Shown: positions 53,528 through 62,982 of the stretch, one piece after another
Layout: every line of letters begins with the position of its first letter
Position numbering within the stretch: position 1 is the first letter of the stretch
From: Bradyrhizobium commune
Lineage (GTDB): Bacteria; Pseudomonadota; Alphaproteobacteria; Rhizobiales; Xanthobacteraceae
Assembly (NCBI RefSeq): GCF_015624505.1
Contig: NZ_CP061379.1
Span: 1,054,001-1,118,000 of the forward strand
DNA: 64,000 nucleotides
Direction: 5' to 3'
Notes under the pieces: model-generated
What the model saw: only the letters and a program-made list of their open reading frames with translations
What the model was told of the DNA's origin: nothing
Databases searched by the model: none
Translations under genes and position numbers: made by a program

Positions 53528-53563
53528 GCCGGAAAATCCTGCCGCGACCGGCTAGGGAGACGG

Positions 53564-54394
53564 ATGCGCAGCGAACTATCAACCCTTTCGGCTGTGTTCG
53601 AAGCCAACCGCGCCCGCGGTGCTGTCAGCTTCGAGGTGCATGCCCGCGACGGTGTGACGCGGCGTGGCGCCTTGCATGAGTCCGGCTCGTTGCGCGTGCG
53701 TTTTCCCTCGCCGGAGGACGATGGCTTGTCCGGCGTGTTCGTCAACACGGCCGGCGGCGTCGCTGGCGGCGATCGCTTCGACATCGAGATCTCGGCCGTT
53801 GACCGCGCACGGCTGACGTTGACCACGGCAGCCGCGGAAAAAATCTATCGTGCGCCGGGCGCAGCGGCGCAGCTCAATATGGGGCTGAAGGTTGGCGCAG
53901 GCTCACATTTGTCCTGGCTGCCGCAGGAAACGATCCTGTTCGATCGGGCGCGCGTGCAGCGTCGTTTCGATATCGAGCTGGATGAGGCTGCCTCGCTCCT
54001 GCTGTGCGAGATCGTGGTGTTTGGCCGCACCGCCATGGGCGAGCGGATGGAGCAAGGTGAATTCGTCGACCGCTGGCGGCTGCGTCGCGGCGGCAAACTG
54101 GTGTTCGCCGAGACCGTCAGGCTTGACGGACATATCGGCGCCAAGCTCGCGCGGTCCGCGGTCGCCAAGGGCGGCGCGGCGATCGGAACGGCCCTCATCG
54201 TGCCAGGCGATGAGGCTTTGGTCGAGCGCATCCGCGAGGCGTCGGATTCTTTCTCCGGCGAGGTCGGGATATCCGCCTGGAATGGCTTTGCAATGGCGCG
54301 GTTCTGTGCCCAAGATGCGGCGCGCTTGCGCGCCGACATGATGGCCGTGCTGACGCGTACCGGCGCGGCGCTGCCGCGGCTCTGGCTGAATTGA
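53564..54394 (+). CDS. ureD: Urease accessory protein UreD
   Basis: Nickel-insertion chaperone of 276 aa. FVNTAGGVAGGDRFDIEI is the conserved N-terminal motif of UreD/UreH, followed by TTAAAEKIYRA and LPQETILFDRARVQRRFDIELDEAASLLLCEIVVFGRTAMGE in order. It forms the UreD-F-G complex on apo-urease. AGGGAG precedes the ATG. Confidence 0.95.
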   Translation: MRSELSTLSAVFEANRARGAVSFEVHARDGVTRRGALHESGSLRVRFPSPEDDGLSGVFVNTAGGVAGGDRFDIEISAVDRARLTLTTAAAEKIYRAPGAAAQLNMGLKVGAGSHLSWLPQETILFDRARVQRRFDIELDEAASLLLCEIVVFGRTAMGERMEQGEFVDRWRLRRGGKLVFAETVRLDGHIGAKLARSAVAKGGAAIGTALIVPGDEALVERIREASDSFSGEVGISAWNGFAMARFCAQDAARLRADMMAVLTRTGAALPRLWLN

Positions 54395-54434
54395 TCACTG
54401 GCTGAATTGACGTGTTGAACGGAAGAGATTTCGC

Positions 54435-54737
54435 ATGAACCTGTCTCCCCGCGAAAAGGACAAGCTTCTGATCTCGATGGCGGCCATTGTGGCCCGCCGC
54501 AGGCTGGACCGCGGCGTCAAGCTCAATCATCCCGAGGCGATCGCGATCATCTCCGACTTCATTCTCGAAGGCGCCCGCGACGGCCGCACCGTTGCTGAGC
54601 TGATGCAGGCAGGCGCGCAGGTGCTCACCCGCGACCAGGTGATGCCGGGCATACCCGAGATGATCCACGACATCCAGGTCGAGGCGACCTTTCCGGACGG
54701 GACGAAGCTCGTCACCGTCCACGAGCCGATCCGATAG
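54435..54737 (+). CDS. ureA: Urease subunit gamma
   Basis: Gamma subunit of 100 aa, the standard length. [48 protein letters not shown] and [28 protein letters not shown] match the family in order; the first is at the N-terminus. It assembles with UreB and UreC into (alpha-beta-gamma)3. Ten bases before ureB. Confidence 0.97.
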   Translation: MNLSPREKDKLLISMAAIVARRRLDRGVKLNHPEAIAIISDFILEGARDGRTVAELMQAGAQVLTRDQVMPGIPEMIHDIQVEATFPDGTKLVTVHEPIR

Positions 54738-54747
54738 GAGCGAGAGC

Positions 54748-55053
54748 ATGATCCCCGGCGAACTCTTCATCCAGGACGGCGAGATCGAGCTCAATGCTGG
54801 TCGCAAGACTGTGACGCTGACGGTTGCCAACACCGGCGACCGTCCCATTCAGGTGGGCTCGCACTACCATTTCTTCGAGACCAACCCGGCGCTGAAATTC
54901 GAGCGCAAGAAAGCCCGCGGCATGCGCCTCGACATCGCCGCCGGCACCGCCGTCCGCTTCGAACCCGGCCAGACCCGCGACGTCCAGCTCGTCGCGCTTG
55001 CCGGCAAGAAGACGATTTACGGTTTTCGTGGCGACGTGATGGGGAAGCTGTGA
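54748..55053 (+). CDS. ureB: Urease subunit beta
   Basis: Beta subunit of 101 aa. [43 protein letters not shown] and [27 protein letters not shown] are the family's conserved blocks. Separate ureA and ureB genes are the usual bacterial arrangement. Unusually, an HD-domain gene begins four bases after its stop and separates it from ureC. Confidence 0.97.
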   Translation: MIPGELFIQDGEIELNAGRKTVTLTVANTGDRPIQVGSHYHFFETNPALKFERKKARGMRLDIAAGTAVRFEPGQTRDVQLVALAGKKTIYGFRGDVMGKL

Positions 55054-55056
55054 GGC

Positions 55057-55596
55057 ATGCTCTCCTCCGTCCGCCTCATCTCGGAAGCTGCTGAGCTGGC
55101 TGCACGCCGGCACAATGGCATGGCGCGCAAGGGGCGGGGGAACGAGCCCTACATCAACCATCTGGCGGAAGTGGCGAACCTGCTTGCGACTGCGACTGAA
55201 GGGGCAGATGCCGAACTGGTCGCAGCCGGCTGGCTGCACGATGTGATCGAAGATACCGAGACGACGCGCGGGGAGCTTGAGCAGAAGTTTTCCGACCGCG
55301 TTGCGTCCCTTGTCGTCGAGTGCACCGACGACATGAGCCTGCCGAAGGCTGAACGGCGTCGTCTTCAGGTGGTCGATGCGCCGAAGAAATCGCCGAGCGC
55401 CAGGCTGATCAAGATCGCCGACAAGATCAGCAATATCGGCGCGCGCATCCATTCCGAACCGACCGCCGAAGAACGCGACGACCTCGTCGATTACACCGGT
55501 TGGGCCGAGCAGGTCGTCGCCGGCTGCCGCGGCGGCAATTCCTGGCTCGACACGAGATTCGACGACATGGTGCGCAGAGCGAGAGCCTCGCTGTGA
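55057..55596 (+). CDS. HD-domain hydrolase, small alarmone hydrolase (MESH1/SAH)-like
   Basis: Protein of 179 aa, the size of stand-alone SpoT/RelA-type hydrolases. Motifs: [29 protein letters not shown] (first metal histidine and the R-K region), [17 protein letters not shown] (the HD pair followed by the ED catalytic dyad), and [12 protein letters not shown] (the distal aspartate, as in KxADxxxN). This is the signature order of (p)ppGpp 3'-pyrophosphohydrolases; no synthetase domain follows. Encoded between ureB and ureC within a few bases, so it is co-transcribed with urease. A role in nitrogen-starvation alarmone turnover is plausible, but the substrate is untested. Confidence 0.82.
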   Translation: MLSSVRLISEAAELAARRHNGMARKGRGNEPYINHLAEVANLLATATEGADAELVAAGWLHDVIEDTETTRGELEQKFSDRVASLVVECTDDMSLPKAERRRLQVVDAPKKSPSARLIKIADKISNIGARIHSEPTAEERDDLVDYTGWAEQVVAGCRGGNSWLDTRFDDMVRRARASL

Positions 55597-55633
55597 GCAC
55601 AATCGAAACATTCAAATGCAAACGGGGCTTGTG

Positions 55634-57349
55634 ATGTCCGTCAAGATGAAGCGTACCGTCTATGCCGACATGTTCGGCCCCACCACCGGCGACAAGGTGC
55701 GGCTCGCCGACACCGATCTCATCATCGAGGTCGAGAAGGATTTCACCACTTACGGCGAGGAGGTGAAGTTCGGCGGCGGCAAGGTGATCCGTGATGGCAT
55801 GGGGCAGTCACAGGTCACCAACAAGCAGGGCGCGGCCGACACCGTCATCACCAATGCGCTGATCGTCGATCACTGGGGCATCGTGAAGGCCGACGTCGCG
55901 ATCAAGGACGGAATGATCGCAGGCATAGGCAAATCCGGCAATCCCGACATCCAGCCGGGCGTCACCATCATCATCGGCCCCGGCACGGACGTGATCGCGG
56001 GTGAAGGAAAAATCCTCACCGCTGGGGGTTTCGACAGCCACATCCATTTCATCTGCCCGCAGCAGATCGAGCATGCGCTGATGTCAGGCGTCACCTCGAT
56101 GCTCGGCGGCGGCACCGGTCCCTCGCACGGCACCTTCGCCACCACCTGCACACCCGGGCCCTGGCATATCGCGCGGATGATCCAGTCATTCGATGCCTTC
56201 CCGGTCAATCTCGGCATTTCCGGCAAAGGCAACGCCTCGCGTCCCGCAGCGCTGGTCGAGATGATCAAGGCCGGCGCCTGTGCGCTGAAGCTGCACGAGG
56301 ACTGGGGCACGACGCCGGCCGCGATCGACAATTGCTTGTCGGTCGCCGACGACCACGACATCCAGGTCATGCTGCATTCCGACACGCTGAACGAATCCGG
56401 CTTCGTCGAGGACACGATCAAGGCGTTCAAGGGCCGCACCATCCATGCCTTCCATACCGAGGGTGCCGGCGGCGGCCATGCGCCTGACATCATCAAGGTT
56501 GCCGGCCTGAAGAACGTGCTGCCGTCCTCGACCAACCCGACGCGGCCGTTCACGCGCAATACCATCGACGAGCATCTGGACATGCTGATGGTGTGTCACC
56601 ACCTCGATCCCTCGATCGCGGAAGATCTGGCGTTCGCCGAAAGCCGCATCCGCAAGGAGACCATTGCCGCCGAGGACATCCTGCACGACCTCGGCGCGCT
56701 CTCGATGATGTCGTCGGACTCGCAGGCCATGGGCCGTCTCGGCGAGGTCATCATCCGCACTTGGCAGACTGCCGACAAGATGAAGAAGCAGCGCGGGTCG
56801 CTGCCGCAGGACAATGGCAAGGACAACGACAATTTCCGCGTCAAGCGCTACATCGCCAAGTACACGATCAATCCGGCGATCGCGCACGGCGTGTCGAAGC
56901 TCATCGGCTCGGTCGAGAAGGGCAAGCTCGCCGATCTCGTGCTGTGGTCGCCCGCCTTCTTCGGCGTCAAGCCGGATTGCATCGTCAAGGGCGGCACGAT
57001 CGTCGCCGCGCCCATGGGCGATCCCAATGCCTCGATCCCGACCCCGCAGCCGGTGCACTACCAGCCAATGTTCGGCGCCTTCGGCAAGGCGCGCACGGCG
57101 TCCTCCGTGGTGTTTACCTCGAAGGCGGCCGTCACGGGCGGTCTCGCGCGAAAGCTCGGTATCGACAAGAAGCTCTATGCGGTCCAGAACACCCGCAGCA
57201 AGATCTCGAAGAAGAGCATGATCCACAACGACGCCACGCCGAATATCGAGGTCGATCCGGAGACGTACGAGGTTCGTGCCGACGGCGAGCTTTTGACCTG
57301 TGCGCCGGCCGAGGTTCTGCCGATGGCACAGCGATATTTCATGTACTGA
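55634..57349 (+). CDS. ureC: Urease subunit alpha
   Basis: Catalytic subunit of 571 aa that hydrolyses urea to ammonia and carbamate. Nickel site: H136 and H138 in DSHIHF, the carbamylated lysine K219 in [12 protein letters not shown], and later histidines in [12 protein letters not shown] and [12 protein letters not shown]; the flap motif MVCHHLD contains the catalytic histidine. The N-terminus [21 protein letters not shown] and C-terminus AQRYFMY are standard. The ATG at 55634 gives the family start; a GTG/ATG run upstream is in the leader. Confidence 0.98.
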   Translation: MSVKMKRTVYADMFGPTTGDKVRLADTDLIIEVEKDFTTYGEEVKFGGGKVIRDGMGQSQVTNKQGAADTVITNALIVDHWGIVKADVAIKDGMIAGIGKSGNPDIQPGVTIIIGPGTDVIAGEGKILTAGGFDSHIHFICPQQIEHALMSGVTSMLGGGTGPSHGTFATTCTPGPWHIARMIQSFDAFPVNLGISGKGNASRPAALVEMIKAGACALKLHEDWGTTPAAIDNCLSVADDHDIQVMLHSDTLNESGFVEDTIKAFKGRTIHAFHTEGAGGGHAPDIIKVAGLKNVLPSSTNPTRPFTRNTIDEHLDMLMVCHHLDPSIAEDLAFAESRIRKETIAAEDILHDLGALSMMSSDSQAMGRLGEVIIRTWQTADKMKKQRGSLPQDNGKDNDNFRVKRYIAKYTINPAIAHGVSKLIGSVEKGKLADLVLWSPAFFGVKPDCIVKGGTIVAAPMGDPNASIPTPQPVHYQPMFGAFGKARTASSVVFTSKAAVTGGLARKLGIDKKLYAVQNTRSKISKKSMIHNDATPNIEVDPETYEVRADGELLTCAPAEVLPMAQRYFMY

Positions 57350-57473
57350 AATACGCCTCAACGCATGCCCGGACATGTCTTGGAGCGGCTTTTCCGGTTT
57401 TGCGTTCGCTCCCGGCTGGTCTAATGTCCCGCCCGGTATCTAACCTTGAGAAGAAAAGCCGGGAGGATTTCTC

Positions 57474-57773
57474 GTGATCTATGTCGTTGCAACCCTGACC
57501 ATCAAGCCTGAGACGCGCGCCGAATTCATTGCAGCTGCCACCGCCTGCATCAAGGAGACGCGCAAAGAGCCCGGCAATATCGCCTATGACCTGCATGAGA
57601 GCGTCACCGATCCCACCAAGATGGTGTTCGTCGAGCAGTGGGAGAATGCCGAGGCGCTGGTGCCGCATCGCGGCCAGGAGCACATGAAGACGTTCGGCCG
57701 CGTCGCCGTGAAGTGCTTTACCGCACCGCCGAAGATCGAGGTGATTACGCCCGAGAAGGTCGAAGTACGGTAA
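57474..57773 (+). CDS. Antibiotic biosynthesis monooxygenase-like (YgiN-type) protein
   Basis: Dimeric ferredoxin-like ABM domain protein of 99 aa: IYVVATLTIKPETRAEFIAAATACIKETRKEPGNIAYDLHESVTDPTKMVFVEQWENAEALVPHRGQEHMK covers the whole domain in order in segments. Homologues act as quinol monooxygenases or cofactor-free oxygenases. GTG start with GGGAGG upstream. Situated between ureC and ureE; no known role in urease maturation. Confidence 0.88.
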   Translation: MIYVVATLTIKPETRAEFIAAATACIKETRKEPGNIAYDLHESVTDPTKMVFVEQWENAEALVPHRGQEHMKTFGRVAVKCFTAPPKIEVITPEKVEVR

Positions 57774-57787
57774 CGGGGTAAAAGCGT

Positions 57788-58384
57788 ATGATCCGGGCGA
57801 CGCAGGTCAGGGGACAGCACCGCTTCACGGAAGCGCCGGCGGATACGGTCGTGCTCGATTTCGACGATCGGCACCGCCGCCGCATGGCCATGGCGGGAAC
57901 CCGCGGCCTCGAATTCCTGCTCGACCTGGAGAATGCCGTGGCGCTGCGCGGTGGCGATGCGCTGGTGCTGGAGGACGGTCGGCTGGTCGAAGTGGTCGCG
58001 GCACCCGAGTCGCTGCTCGAGATCCGCGGCCGCGACCCGCACCATCTCATTCGCGTCGCCTGGCATCTCGGCAATCGACATCTGCCGACGCAGCTGATGG
58101 CCAAGAGCCTGCGCATCCGCCGCGACCATGTCATCGAGGCGATGGTGAAGGGGCTCGGCGCGCGGGTGATCGAGATCGAGGCGCCGTTCGATCCCGAGGG
58201 CGGCGCCTATGCCGACGCCGGCCATGCGCATGGCCACGATGACCATGGCCATCATGATCATGGTCACCACGATCATGGCCATCATCATCACGATCATGCC
58301 ACGCACGATCACCACCATCATCACGACGAGCATTGCGACCATCCCGACCATCACCACGGCCACCATGCTCATGACCACAAATGA
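57788..58384 (+). CDS. ureE: Urease accessory protein UreE with long His-rich tail
   Basis: Nickel metallochaperone of 198 aa. Two-domain core: [23 protein letters not shown], then [19 protein letters not shown] and the metal-binding domain with [10 protein letters not shown] (conserved histidine). The tail from about residue 143 contains roughly 30 histidines in [13 protein letters not shown] units and can store many nickel ions, as in Klebsiella UreE but longer. The tail overlaps the start of ureF. Confidence 0.95.
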   Translation: MIRATQVRGQHRFTEAPADTVVLDFDDRHRRRMAMAGTRGLEFLLDLENAVALRGGDALVLEDGRLVEVVAAPESLLEIRGRDPHHLIRVAWHLGNRHLPTQLMAKSLRIRRDHVIEAMVKGLGARVIEIEAPFDPEGGAYADAGHAHGHDDHGHHDHGHHDHGHHHHDHATHDHHHHHDEHCDHPDHHHGHHAHDHK

Positions 58385-59090
58385 GCCGGCCGTCGGCGAC
58401 CTCGCCGAGGGCGAGGCGGCGGCGCTGTACCGGCTGCTGACCTGGCTGTCGCCGGCGTTTCCGGTCGGCGGCTTTTCCTATTCCAGCGGCATCGAATGGG
58501 CGGTCGAGGCGGGTGACATCGTCGACACCGCGACGCTCGCCGACTGGCTCGATGCCATGCTCGGTGACGGTTCGGGCTTTTGCGATGCGACCTTTCTGGT
58601 CCATGCCTATCGTGCCGCCGAAGCCGGCGAGGACGCCGCTCTGCGCGAGATCGCCGAACTCGCCGCCGCCTTTGTGCCCTCACGCGAACGGCAGCTGGAG
58701 ACGACCTCGCAGGGGCGCGCTTTCATCGACATCAGCCGCGCCGCGTGGGATGTGGAAGGTCTGGATGCCATGGTGGCGGCATGCAGCACGCCACTGGTCT
58801 ATCCCGTCGCCGTCGGTGTCGTCGCCGCGATGCACGGCGTGCCGCTGGCGCCGACATTGCACGCCTTTCTGCACGCGCTGGTCTCGAACTGGATCTCGGC
58901 GGCAAGCCGGCTCATTCCACTCGGCCAGACCGACAGCCAGCGCGTGCTGGTGATGCTGGAGGCCGCCGTCGCTGCGACTGGAAATCGTGCTCTGAACGCG
59001 GCATTGGACGATCTCGGCAGCGCGACCTTCCGCGCCGATCTCGCCAGCCTGCGCCATGAGACGCAATATACGCGGCTGTTCCGGTCATGA
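58371..59090 (+). CDS. ureF: Urease accessory protein UreF
   Basis: Urease maturation factor of 239 aa. [30 protein letters not shown] is the family N-terminal motif; [52 protein letters not shown] follows in order. An ATG six bases earlier is equally possible; the long open frame inside the ureE tail codes Ile/Met/Thr repeats and is not real. It overlaps ureE by 14 bases. A family-A repeat separates it from ureG. Confidence 0.95.
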   Translation: MTTNEPAVGDLAEGEAAALYRLLTWLSPAFPVGGFSYSSGIEWAVEAGDIVDTATLADWLDAMLGDGSGFCDATFLVHAYRAAEAGEDAALREIAELAAAFVPSRERQLETTSQGRAFIDISRAAWDVEGLDAMVAACSTPLVYPVAVGVVAAMHGVPLAPTLHAFLHALVSNWISAASRLIPLGQTDSQRVLVMLEAAVAATGNRALNAALDDLGSATFRADLASLRHETQYTRLFRS

Positions 59091-59112
59091 GTGGGCAAGG
59101 TGCCTTCCGCTC

Positions 59113-59237
59113 GTCGTCCCGGCGAAGGCCGGGACCCGTAGCCACAATTGTTTATGGTTATGGCGCGCTGCGGCTCCAGCTCAACGCAACAACGATCGAC
59201 TTTCGTGGTTATGGGTCCCGGCCTTCGCCGGGACGAC
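59113..59237. repeat. Palindromic intergenic repeat, family A copy inside the urease operon
   Basis: Left arm GTCGTCCCGGCGAAGGCCGG and right arm CCGGCCTTCGCCGGGACGAC enclose a spacer. It lies between the ureF stop and the ureG ribosome site (AGAGGTGG) and would form a large hairpin in the operon mRNA. Confidence 0.85.
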
Positions 59238-59250
59238 GATAGAGGTGGAC

Positions 59251-59874
59251 ATGGCGACTTCTCACGGCCCCTTGCGTGTCGGCGTCGGCGGTCCGGTCGG
59301 ATCGGGCAAGACCGCGCTGATGGACCTGCTCTGCAAGACCATGCGCGAGCGCTACGACATCGCCGCGATCACCAACGACATCTACACCAAATGGGATGCG
59401 GAGTTCCTGGTGCGCTCGGGCTCGTTAACGCCGGACCGCATCGCCGGCGTCGAAACCGGCGGCTGCCCGCATACCGCGATCCGCGAGGACGCCTCGATGA
59501 ATCTCGCCGCGGTCGCCGATATGCGCGCGAAATTCCCCGGTCTCGACCTCGTGCTGATCGAGTCGGGCGGCGACAATCTCGCTGCCACTTTTTCCCCGGA
59601 GCTGGCCGACCTCACCATCTACGTCATCGACGTTGCGGCCGGCGACAAGATACCGTCCAAGGGCGGCCCCGGCATCACCCGATCCGACCTCCTGGTCATC
59701 AACAAGATCGACCTTGCGCCCCATGTCGGGGCGTCGCTGGAGAAGATGGAAACGGACGCCAAGCGCATGCGCGGCGAGCGCCCCTTCGTCATGACCAACC
59801 TCAAGAAGAGCGATGGGCTCGACCGCATCGTCGGCTTCATCGAGACCAAGGGTGGATTGAAGCGAGCAGGTTAA
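59251..59874 (+). CDS. ureG: Urease accessory GTPase UreG
   Basis: SIMIBI-class GTPase of 207 aa that delivers nickel to urease. P-loop GPVGSGKT at residues 14-21, [12 protein letters not shown], the nickel-binding [15 protein letters not shown] (CPH motif), [17 protein letters not shown] and the base-specific [10 protein letters not shown]. The ATG at 59251 follows AGAGGTGGAC; frames extending upstream run through the repeat and are not used. Last gene of the urea island. Confidence 0.97.
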   Translation: MATSHGPLRVGVGGPVGSGKTALMDLLCKTMRERYDIAAITNDIYTKWDAEFLVRSGSLTPDRIAGVETGGCPHTAIREDASMNLAAVADMRAKFPGLDLVLIESGGDNLAATFSPELADLTIYVIDVAAGDKIPSKGGPGITRSDLLVINKIDLAPHVGASLEKMETDAKRMRGERPFVMTNLKKSDGLDRIVGFIETKGGLKRAG

Positions 59875-60151
59875 AGGGCCGCGGCGACATAGCGCAGGTC
59901 TTTTCCGGCGTTAACGTCTGGGGCAAAGCGACCTGCGGAACAAATTTCCGACACGGCGATTAACTACCTCCGGGGCCCGGAGCAAAGCTGCCTTGTAAAG
60001 TCGTTTTGGCCGGACGATCGGCCGGGCGGATTAAGCTTTTTGGGCGACCCAAGTTGCGTACCGATGCCTCCTCCTTCATTATCTCCGCCACTGGGGTCTA
60101 CCCTGTTTCGGCACGTGGCCATTCGAGCGGCGTTCATATGCTCCGTGTTTA
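59875..60151. other. Gap between ureG and the sensor kinase
   Basis: About 280 bases with no gene. Two imperfect palindromes are visible (CTCCGG-GGC-CCGGAG at 59968-59982 and GGCCG-GACGAT-CGGCC near 60010-60026), the second followed after a few bases by a CTTTTTGG stretch; either could end the urea transcript. Confidence 0.45.
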
Positions 60152-61843
60152 TTGCCGACCTCCTGCTTTCGCCTGAGTAGTCGCGTGGTCCGGCTGGGTT
60201 TCATCATCGGCTTCATCGCTCTGCTCGGAGCCTTGCTCTCCGGGCTTGCGGCCTATCGTGTCCACGACCAGGAGCTGGCGTTGGACCGGATTGCGCTCGC
60301 GCGCGCGATCGACGTTCATGCGAGCCTCGTCCAGGACAGGTCGACCGAACGTGAGCTGTTGGCTCGTGTCGCCTCAGGCCTGTTCCGCGCGCCCTCGGTG
60401 CTGAAGCCGAATATGCTGGAGCCGCTGCGCTCGGCCATCTACGCCTTCAAGACTGATTTCGTGGTGGCGGGCTGGGTTGCCCGGCTTCGGCCGACCGAGC
60501 TTGCCGCGGCACAGGCTGCGATTGCAGCGGCCGGCTTTCCGAAGCCGCAGATACGCGACTACCGCGACAAGCCGATCGACCCTGCAAGCCTCACCCAGCC
60601 GATCGACGTGCTGATGGATCTCGAGCCGCGCAGCGACGAGACCAAGGCGTTGCCCGGCCGCAGCTACGATCAGGACCCTGTCCGCAGTGCCATGCTCGCC
60701 CGCGCCAGAATCGAGAAGCGCTCAGTTGCCTCCGACCCGGTTCCGCTGCTGCGCGCCAACGGTCCCATCGGGATCATCGTCGCGGCGCCCGTGATCCCCG
60801 AGGGCGCGGCCGAGCCGGTCGGCTTCATCACATTTTCCTACGAGCTCGCTTCGCTGATGCTGACCAACGACGATCTGTCGTTGTTCTCGGTCGCGCTTAG
60901 GGATCCGCGGAAGGAGGGCAGCGAGCTCATCGCCAATGATCAGGGCGTCGTTTCCACCCGCATGACGGCGCCGGATGGACCGGCGCCGTCGGCGACGCGC
61001 ACGATAAGCTTCGGCGGTCGCGACTGGCAGCTCGGTTATTATGCCAAGACCAATTCGGCGCGCCGTGCCGAGCAGACCGCCATCATCGTCGCGGCGATCG
61101 GCTTCGCCATCACCGCGATGGTGTGCGGCCTGTTCGGCTACGTGGCCTACAACAATTTGCGGCTCAGTCGCGAAATCCAGGTGCGGATCGGTTTCGAGCG
61201 GCGGTTGACAGCGGTGATCGACGAGCTGAACCATCGCGTCAAGAACATCCTCGCGGTGATCCAGTCGATCGTGACGCGCACGCTGCGCCATGGTTCGGAC
61301 ATCGACGTCGCGCGTGAGCTCTTGATCGGCCGCATCCACGCCATGTCCAACGTGGTTTCGTTGCTCAGCGAAAGCCAGTGGCAGGGCGTGAAGCTGAAGG
61401 GCTTGTTCGAGGCACGCGCCATCCCGCATGCCGATCGCATCGCCGTCAGCGGCCCGGACATCGCCGTCAGCGCGCGCGCCGCGCAGAGCCTGTCGCTGCT
61501 GTTCTTCGAGCTTGCCTCGCATTCCGACGAAGGCCTGTCGCTGGTCGGCAAGCATCCGCACATCACCGCGAACTGGACCGTGACGGGCGAGGCGCCCGCG
61601 GAGGTGTTCCAGTTCCGCTGGGAGGAGTTCAACACCAGCGAAGCGACGCGCCGCCCGGATTCCGATTTCGGCCTGATCCTGCTCGATCGCGTCGCACCCG
61701 AAGCGCTCGGCGGCGCCGCCAAGCGCTATTTCACCGACTTCTCCTACGTTTACGAGCTCATCGCGCCGATGGAGACGGTAGTGGACATGACCGAGCGCGA
61801 TCGCACGGACAAGATATCGGCGCCGGTGCGGCCGGCGAAGTAG
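60152..61843 (+). CDS. CHASE-domain sensor histidine kinase, HWE/HisKA_2-like, ATPase degenerate
   Basis: Membrane sensor of 563 aa (TTG start; a GTG at 60185 is an alternative). First membrane helix LGFIIGFIALLGALLSGLAAY, a periplasmic CHASE-type domain (~residues 45-305: FVVAGWVARLRPTELAAAQAA, PVIPEGAAEPVGFITFSY), a second helix IIVAAIGFAITAMVCGLFGYVAY, then the phosphoacceptor box ELNHRVKNILAVIQSIV with H361. The ATP-binding part lacks the usual Asn: ELASHSDEGLSL stands where ELATNAxKYGAL is expected, and no clear Gly-rich loop is visible. It may not autophosphorylate. No response regulator is adjacent. Confidence 0.82.
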   Translation: MPTSCFRLSSRVVRLGFIIGFIALLGALLSGLAAYRVHDQELALDRIALARAIDVHASLVQDRSTERELLARVASGLFRAPSVLKPNMLEPLRSAIYAFKTDFVVAGWVARLRPTELAAAQAAIAAAGFPKPQIRDYRDKPIDPASLTQPIDVLMDLEPRSDETKALPGRSYDQDPVRSAMLARARIEKRSVASDPVPLLRANGPIGIIVAAPVIPEGAAEPVGFITFSYELASLMLTNDDLSLFSVALRDPRKEGSELIANDQGVVSTRMTAPDGPAPSATRTISFGGRDWQLGYYAKTNSARRAEQTAIIVAAIGFAITAMVCGLFGYVAYNNLRLSREIQVRIGFERRLTAVIDELNHRVKNILAVIQSIVTRTLRHGSDIDVARELLIGRIHAMSNVVSLLSESQWQGVKLKGLFEARAIPHADRIAVSGPDIAVSARAAQSLSLLFFELASHSDEGLSLVGKHPHITANWTVTGEAPAEVFQFRWEEFNTSEATRRPDSDFGLILLDRVAPEALGGAAKRYFTDFSYVYELIAPMETVVDMTERDRTDKISAPVRPAK

Positions 61844-61858
61844 ATCTCGCGCCTGGCT

Positions 61859-62218
61859 TCAGGTCGAGGTCGATCGAGCCGCAATTGCGGTCATCTCGAG
61901 TTTCACGCCGGGGCCAAGATCGGCCGCGCCGACGGCAGCGCGCGCCGGCAGATGAGCTTTCGCAAAGTGCGCCTTCCAGGCTGCATTGAACGCAGCCTTC
62001 TCGCCCAGATTCGTCATGAAGATGGTCACCTGCAAGACGTTGGCCATGTCGGATTCGAGAGTCTCCAGCAGACGCGACAATTGGCCGAGCACATCGTTTG
62101 CCTGGCCCGACATGTCGAGGCTGGTGTCCTCGGGGACGATTCCGCCGATGTAAAGCACGCCTCCATGCTCGACCACTTCGTGGAGCAACCCTTCGTATGG
62201 CAAAATGCTCTTGATCAT
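61859..62218 (-). CDS. RidA family protein
   Basis: Enamine/imine deaminase-like protein of 119 aa. LYIGGIVPEDTSLDMSGQANDVLGQLSRLLE, VLQVTIFMTNLGEKAAFNAAW and PARAAVGAADLGPGVKLEMTAIAA are the family blocks, with the conserved Arg in PARAAV and Glu in KLEM. The start at 62218 gives the usual length. It follows a TetR-type gene by 47 bases on the same strand and may be controlled by it. Confidence 0.88.
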   Translation of the reverse strand: MIKSILPYEGLLHEVVEHGGVLYIGGIVPEDTSLDMSGQANDVLGQLSRLLETLESDMANVLQVTIFMTNLGEKAAFNAAWKAHFAKAHLPARAAVGAADLGPGVKLEMTAIAARSTST

Positions 62219-62265
62219 GATGAGAACGATGCTCCTGTGGGAATCGGCGTGAGATTTTCGCGTAC

Positions 62266-62874
62266 TCAACCCTTCGGCCGCAACACCAGGTCGACCAGGT
62301 TTCGCGCGTAAGCGGGCGTGATCGGCGCGATGCCGAAGACGTAGCGATAGAACAGGCTGCCATAGATCGCGTCGTAGAGATCTTCTGCCGGCGCTTCGGC
62401 CCGGACGCTGCCGTCCTTCTGGCCGGCGGCGATCATCTCCACCAGCGCGTCGCGGCGGAATTGCAGATAGCGCGCGTAGAACAGCTCCGCTGAGCCCGTC
62501 TTCGAGATGCATTCGGAGATGACCGCGAGCTGCACCTTGCCGAACTCGCCCTGCAAGGCTTCGGCATAGGCGGCGGCGTGACGCCGCGCGCGCGCCGCGG
62601 GCGTGCCGGCGCTCGCCGGCGGCAGCGGCAGCATTTGTGCGGCGTGGTGGAGAAAGGCGTCGATCAGCAGCGCCTCCCGCGATGGCCACCATTTGTAGAT
62701 GGTCATCTTGGAGACGTTGGAATGGCGCGCGACTGCGTCGATCGTGGTGGCGGCAAGGCCCGTGGCGGCCATCAGTGCGTAGGCGCTCTCGAGGATCGCG
62801 TTGGTGGTCTCGACCGAGCGCGGCCGGCCGCGCCGGGGCGCCGTCTCAGCCGCTTCGCTCGTACCCTTTGCCAT
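62266..62874 (-). CDS. TetR/AcrR family transcriptional regulator
   Basis: Repressor-type regulator of 202 aa. The HTH is near the N-terminus: ILESAYALMAATGLAATTIDAVARHSNVSKMTIYKWWPSREALLIDAFL in sequential segments is the TetR_N pattern (TTIDAVARHSNVSKMTIYKWW). The C-terminal ligand domain resembles TetR_C_33/AefR-like forms. It is divergent to nothing and followed by ridA. The ligand is unknown. Confidence 0.92.
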   Translation of the reverse strand: MAKGTSEAAETAPRRGRPRSVETTNAILESAYALMAATGLAATTIDAVARHSNVSKMTIYKWWPSREALLIDAFLHHAAQMLPLPPASAGTPAARARRHAAAYAEALQGEFGKVQLAVISECISKTGSAELFYARYLQFRRDALVEMIAAGQKDGSVRAEAPAEDLYDAIYGSLFYRYVFGIAPITPAYARNLVDLVLRPKG

Positions 62875-62982
62875 GACCTCGCCTGCTGCGCAGAGACCGC
62901 GCTTCCACCGCGGTCGTATCTGTCCGGCATAGCGCAGGCCTGCGGTTCGTGCCTAGCACAAATCGGCAGCAGGCCTGAAACC

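Noticed and set aside
58209..58370. Ile/Met/Thr-rich N-terminal extension of UreF
   Set aside because: It is the His-rich tail of UreE read in another frame; UreF begins at the ATG near 58371.
58240..58380. CRISPR-like repeats
   Set aside because: The repeated units are short histidine codons within ureE without regular spacers.
59056..59250. Extension of UreG through the repeat
   Set aside because: It translates the family-A palindrome; the ribosome site and conserved N-terminus point to 59251.
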